A DNA stretch of 64,000 nucleotides from Bettongia penicillata ogilbyi. Its lineage: Eukaryota; Chordata; Mammalia; Diprotodontia; Potoroidae. This document shows positions 59,220 through 64,000 of this stretch, one piece after another. Where the stretch lies: assembly GCA_023548195.1 (NCBI GenBank), contig JAJHZJ010000269.1:124001-188000 (forward strand). The letters run 5' to 3'. The stretch's first letter is position 1; each line of letters begins with the position of its first letter. Below the pieces are notes generated by a model. That model was not told the DNA's origin. It did no database searches and worked only from the letters and a program-made list of their open reading frames with translations. The position numbers were made by a program, and so were the translations under genes.

Positions 59220-60744
59220 TTTCCCAGCCAGTTATTTGACCTTTGAGTCCTTTTCCATGAGGGGGGTATGCTCTGGGGACCTGTAAGTTCTCAGTTCCTC
59301 CAAGGTGGCACAATCAAGGGAGAGGTGTTTACTCCTCTACTGGGCTACACTCTGGTCTAGGAGCTACCAAAGCTTTTCTGCCCAGGATCTACAAGTAGAA
59401 TTCCCTTTCCAGAGCCTCTACCAGCTCCAGCACACTAACCAGCACTCTTCCTCATTCCCGTGCCACCACTCAGGGTTGAGACCCAGATCAATGACCCCAT
59501 TCCCCCAGGGTCTTTAGGTGCAGGGCTCCAAAAGTGGGTGCTGCTACTACCACTACTGCTTCATGGGGCTGGGTCTATAGGAGGATCCTGCTACCTTCTT
59601 ATCCTCATAAACAAACTTTCTCACTGAATTTTGAAGCTTTCTTTGGCATTTGTAGGTTGAAAGATCTGAGAACCCCTGCTGTAACTGTGGATTCCACCCC
59701 TGAGACCTGTTCTGGTTCTGTTCTTTCCAGTGCTGTGAGGTCAGGACTGGACTGGGCTCTGTGGTCTGTGTTCTGCTCCTCACCCTGAGTGATAGATCTT
59801 TCTTGTCAGTCTTACAGGCTACTTTGGGCTGGAAATCTGTTTTTAAAATTTATTTAGAATCATTTTTACAGGTATTTTACAGGTATGGACTGTGGGGGAA
59901 GAGCTAGACCATGTGCACCTATCTACTCTGCCATCTTAGCTATGCCCCCTAATTCCAATATTTTGTCCTTTATCTGGAAACTTTGGAATTTGGCTATAAT
60001 ATTCCTAGGAGCTTTCCTTTTGGGATCACTTTCAGAAGGTAATCAGTGGATTCTTTGATATCTATTTTACCCCCTGGTTCCAGAATATCAGAGCAACTTT
60101 CCTTGATTACTGCTTGAAGGATGTTGTCTAGCCTCTTTTTTGGATCATGGCTTTCAGGTAGTCCAATTTTTTTTTTTTAATTCTCTCTCCTATATCTATT
60201 TTCCAGTGCAGTGGTATTTCCAATGATATATTTCCCATTGTTTTCTATTTTTTTTTCATTGTTTTGGTTTGCTTTATATTTTCTGAATTTCTCATAAAGT
60301 CATTAGCTTCCATTTGCCCCATTCTAATTTTTAAGGAATTATTTTCTTCAGTGAGACAATCCAACACATTTCTGTCCCTGCATTCATTAAAGGTACCCGT
60401 GCAAATCTCCTTTTGACCCATTGTTTGATTCCCCTACTGTGTGTGGGCTGAAAGGTCTGGAAACTGCCATTAGTGCCAGTGATTCAGTTGCTCTGAAATC
60501 TACTTTTGGTTTGCTGAGGCTGGTGTGTGATGGACTGCAATTCTCTCTTACCCTTGTGCAACAGAACTTTCCTGCCAACTTTCTAAAGTTGTCTTGGGCT
60601 AGAAAATTGTTTAAATCTCTCTTTTTTGTGGGTTCTGCGGCTGTAGAATTTGTTTGGGTCTTTATTTATTATTATTCAGAGAGATGTTAGGAAAGCTAGG
60701 GTGAGTTCTTGCTTTATTCTGTTATCTTGACTCCACCTCCAGAA

Positions 60745-61010
60745 CAGTCTCTCATTTCTTTTTGTTTGTTTTTGTTGTTTAGTAGTTTCATTCATGTCCA
60801 CTTCTTTGTGACCCAATTTGGGGATTTCTTGGTAATGGTTCCTGATTTTCTTCTCCAGTTCATTTTGCAAATGAGCAAACTAAAACAAACATGGTTAAGG
60901 GATTTATTGAGGGTCTCACTGTTAGTATCTGAAGTCTGATTTGAACATAGATATTCCTGACTCCAGACCCAGAAATATATTCACTAGGCTACTTGACTGG
61001 TTTCTCCACT
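60745..61010 (+). repeat. Mar1-type CORE-SINE
   Basis: 'cattcatgtccacttctttg' then 'tgacccaatttggggatttc', 'cttctccagttcattttgca' and 'atattcctgactccagaccc' in order, with 'aatatattcactaggctact' at the end. A complete but diverged copy. Confidence 0.85.
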
Positions 61011-62880
61011 CACTCTTAATTTCATGTTCACCCAGATCAATTATTCACTAGCTATAATCTTCAAATCCACTGTTATTAACCACAGGTCCTAATCCACTAA
61101 TTCTCAGCTCTCAGTAATTCAAACAATTAGCAACTCTTCCTCTGCTCCTGGTTACTTGCAGTTTACTGGAGAAATCCCAAACTCTTACTATCTCCCTTAT
61201 AGACATGAGATAACTTCATTCTTTTTCAACATTACTTTCTTTCAATACTTTCTGAGTATTTATATCACTCCATAGATTGTTCCAAAAAAGTTTTCAATTT
61301 CTCACTTAAACTCTTTACCTTTATGTTTTACTGACATCAAGGAATTTGACAAGAACTTACTTAGCTGAGTTCTTCCACACCAAAAGGCTTTTTGAGTTAC
61401 TGTAAATATTCTCTTCCACTCTTTCTAATGCCAGAGAAAGAATTATATCCATTGACTTATTGTTAGTCCTAGGTCTTCAGTTTCATGTTATCACTTCCTG
61501 ATTCTTCCAGGACCTTGCTCCTTCAACTCTGACATTTCTTTCATGCATCACAACTCCTTTTCTCTCCACTACTATTTTTCCTTCTGCCTACAGAAATTTA
61601 TAGGTTTTACAGTTTAAGAAAAGTCTTTTTCCTTATACTCATGGAAATACCTATACTGCCAGTTTTTTTTTTCACTCAGTTTTGCGGGCAAATCCATTTT
61701 TAAATAATCTCCATCTAATGCTACTACTTTTCAGCACAAATTCTCAACTGCTTAAAATTTGGCTTCCATCACTATAAATACTAAAACTTCTTTCTCAAAG
61801 GTAACTAATGACTTATTAATTTTCAAATCAAATGACTTTTTCTTCATCTTCCATGACATTTCTGCAGAGTTACATAATTTTATGCACTCCTGTTTGAAAC
61901 TATGTCTTATCTTCGCTATTGTGAAGGGTTCTTTTTTTCTGTTTTAAGTAACAAGTATAATTTACACTATCAAGACTGTCAGATATTAACACTATCTTAT
62001 TTATCACTTTCACAGTATTTTATTTCTTTGTCTTTTTATTATGTGACCACATGCTTTCATGTTTTTCCTTAAGAAAAAAAATCTCCTACAACAGGAGTTG
62101 AGCACAAGCAGAGAATGTCTCTGAGGCTAATCAGCATGTGGAGGAGCTAGTGAACCTGCTTCACGGAGAGTGATGATAAAGATGCATAACAAATGTGCCT
62201 TGTACTCAAACTATTCTGTAACTAGTACAATTCTATAAACAACATGGTTAAAATTTGGTTGTTTCTTTTTTCTTTTCTTCAATTTACTGAATAGAAAGAA
62301 TTGGAGAGGCCTGTATGTGATAGCAATAAAATACTGATTCCAGCTCCTCAGATGTTCTTTCTTAGTTTGAACACTTTATTGATGACATCTGGTGAGAAAT
62401 AATGTTGGAAGGAAAAAATAGAAAGCAAAAATAATACACTAAAAAAGTAAGTTTTTGAAAACATTAAAAGATGATAAATTTTTAGCCAAATTTATTTAAA
62501 AAGAAAGAGGAAAAACTAAACAAAGTTTTTAAAAAAATAAACAATATGCAATAGCAGAAGAGAGGAGCAAACAATTATGAGACTTTCATACATATCATTA
62601 TATTCCAGCAAAACTAAGAACACATAAGAAATAATTTTCTATAAAAACATAAAACTGCAAAATTAACATAACACCAAATATAGTTTTCAAGTCATCCAGT
62701 TTCAAAGGAAATTGACTTGGATACAAGGACATCAAAAAAGTGGGGAGAAAAAGTAATGATGGATATATAGCACCATTCAATCAAGCTGTGAAAGAACAAT
62801 TAGCATCTACATTATAAAATTATATCCAAAAATGTTGAGAAAAAAGCATTGTCAAGTTCCTTTTTAAAAATTATTAAATA
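61011..62880. other. Unassigned sequence
   Basis: AT-rich, no gene or nameable repeat found. Confidence 0.45.
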
Positions 62881-62995
62881 GGAAGAGTGAATCCAAGATG
62901 GCAGAATAAAAGCGGAGACTTACTTGAACCCCCTTAATCCCTGCAAATAATTTAAAGAGAAATTTCATTCAAAATTAATTAAGGATATTGAATTA
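62881..62995 (+). mobile_element. Possible L1 5'-end fragment
   Basis: 'agtgaatccaagatggcaga' followed by 'ataaaagcggagacttac' resembles the L1 5' signature with its YY1-like CAAGATGG motif, but the similarity stops after about 60 bases. Confidence 0.35.
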
Positions 62996-63685
62996 TCTGG
63001 GAGTCCTTGTGCCAAAGCATCTACCAACCTTATACAGATACAACTAAAAAAATCTCTTAATGAAGTAAAGAACATTGATAATATATGGAAGTCTAGTCCA
63101 TGCTCATGATGAGGTAATATTTATATAAATCTTCAGTAATTAGTGGATTTACATTCGTGCCATCTGAACTCCAAAATATTTACTGTATAGTAAAATTAAA
63201 ATAATACAAATTAACTTGAACAAAATTTGAATTCAGAACATGAAAAGAGTGAAAATTGAGAACAGAGATTATAGGAACATAGATAGGAATGTGTTGAGTG
63301 CACTCTTCTTGTCAAATTATCATATGAGTGATATACCATTAGAAGACATAGAAGGGATAGGATGTGAAACATTTGGAAGTAGTACTAGCAGCGATAAGAT
63401 CATGAATATATCGAAAGAATAAAGTACAAATATTCCCAAATAAAATGAATGGCTTCTAGTTCTAGTGATTTTCCAGCCACTAATGATATTTGAAGAGAAG
63501 CTTCAAGAAAATCAAAGATACAGTAATTGTTATCCAAGTTTCATGAACAGGGCAGACAAATTACCTTCTAATGTCCACTGCAAAACTGAAATTCCATTAA
63601 CCACATTAATATACAATTTTATAATATTTTGTTGGCATTAATAGCTTTTTGCTTAAAATATTTTTTTTTCCTTTCATTGTCAGTT
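62996..63685. other. Unassigned sequence
   Basis: No coding or repeat signature seen. Confidence 0.4.
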
Positions 63686-63689
63686 TTTG

Positions 63690-64000
63690 TTGATATGATA
63701 TGTTATCTCCACATAAGAGGGCAGGTAGCTGCTCAGATGGGGGCAGGGCTACCACACAGGGCTCAGGTCACTCAGGGGCTTTACAATGAGACCCTTCAAC
63801 AAAGGATGTGGGCTATTGTCTGCCTTGGGAGCCCCCATCCTCTGCTTCCTCCAATGGTGCCATCTGAGGAATCCTGAGTTGTGGGGACACCCTGCTCCCT
63901 TCTAAGCAAGCTGAAAAACCCTCTTGCTGACATTTAGTGCCTGTGGGTTGAGGTATGTGTACTACCACTGGAGATTCTGTCCTTGAAGCCTGCTTGGTTC
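63690..64000 (-). mobile_element. L1-type 5' UTR fragment, runs off the window
   Basis: 'cctgtgggttgaggtatgtg' followed by 'actaccactggagattctgt' and 'ccttgaagcctgcttggttc' matches antisense leader sequence in the elements at 47400-47470 and 59650-59720. The 5' end would lie beyond 64000. No ORF1 is attached on the left. Confidence 0.5.

Larger units (their letters stand above)
57080..59942 (-). mobile_element. Nested ORF1-only (HAL1-like) element, full length
   Basis: The T-rich start at 57080-57110 is the antisense A-tail. Tail 'ttttcaacattcatttccac', 3' region, TA/TG microsatellite (57896-57987), decayed ORF1 (58155-59219) and leader ending at about 59942 with 'ctgccatcttagctatgccc' follow. 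Both flanks continue ORF1 of the host element. The flanking duplication is too diverged to define exactly. Confidence 0.82.
55650..60735 (-). mobile_element. ORF1-only (HAL1-like) element split by a nested insertion
   Basis: The 3' part is at 55650-57079 (tail near 55688-55720, 3' region, microsatellite 56495-56680, ORF1 C-terminal codons 56815-57079). The 5' part is at 59943-60735 (ORF1 RRM and coiled-coil start, then leader ending 'gttatcttgactccacctcc'). The ORF1 sequence runs across the interruption in register. A further internal deletion near 60355 removes most of the coiled coil. Old and non-functional. Confidence 0.8.

Overview
The window looks like a gene-poor, AT-rich stretch of mammalian nuclear DNA, most likely from a marsupial. 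The evidence is the repeat content: degraded LINE-1 (L1) copies, many L1-derived elements that carry ORF1 but no ORF2, CORE-SINE copies of the MIR/Mar1 type, and one young betaretrovirus-like provirus. The marsupial call rests on recognising L1 and SINE types, not on a search, and I cannot name the species. I found no host protein-coding exon, tRNA or rRNA gene.

Layout. 1-8 kb: a minus-strand L1 remnant, then a plus-strand ORF1-only element split by a younger one (2334-5229, 12-bp target-site duplication), then an L1 ORF2 3' end. 8-18 kb: mostly unassigned AT-rich DNA with SINE fragments and an L1 3' UTR fragment. 18-23.6 kb: a long plus-strand L1 with decayed ORF1 and ORF2. 24.2-29.4 kb: a minus-strand provirus with 505-bp LTRs that differ at only three positions, tRNA-Lys-type primer site, polypurine tract, a gag 5' fragment, the end of integrase, a broken env and a duplicated hairpin unit before the 3' LTR. 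29.7-32.4 kb: minus-strand L1 remnants. 32-44 kb: SINEs, microsatellites, an ORF1-only element and a short L1 with a perfect 15-bp duplication. 44.9-60.7 kb: four more minus-strand ORF1-only elements, two of them nested, including one with an uninterrupted 367-codon ORF1 (49343-50446). 60.7-64 kb: a SINE, unassigned DNA and an L1 5' UTR running off the end.

How the parts relate. The ORF1-only elements (half-L1, HAL1-like) share one plan: L1 5' UTR, ORF1, the ORF1-ORF2 spacer with a resident microsatellite, then an L1 3' end. They lack ORF2, so they would need the reverse transcriptase/endonuclease of an autonomous L1 in trans; the L1 fragment at 6770-8085 has a matching 3' tail. The provirus lacks protease, reverse transcriptase and RNase H, so it too would have depended on a helper. 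The most interesting signals are the twin hairpin repeat between env and the 3' LTR (position and form like a constitutive transport element), a second copy of the polypurine tract inside integrase, and the intact ORF1 in an element with no ORF2.
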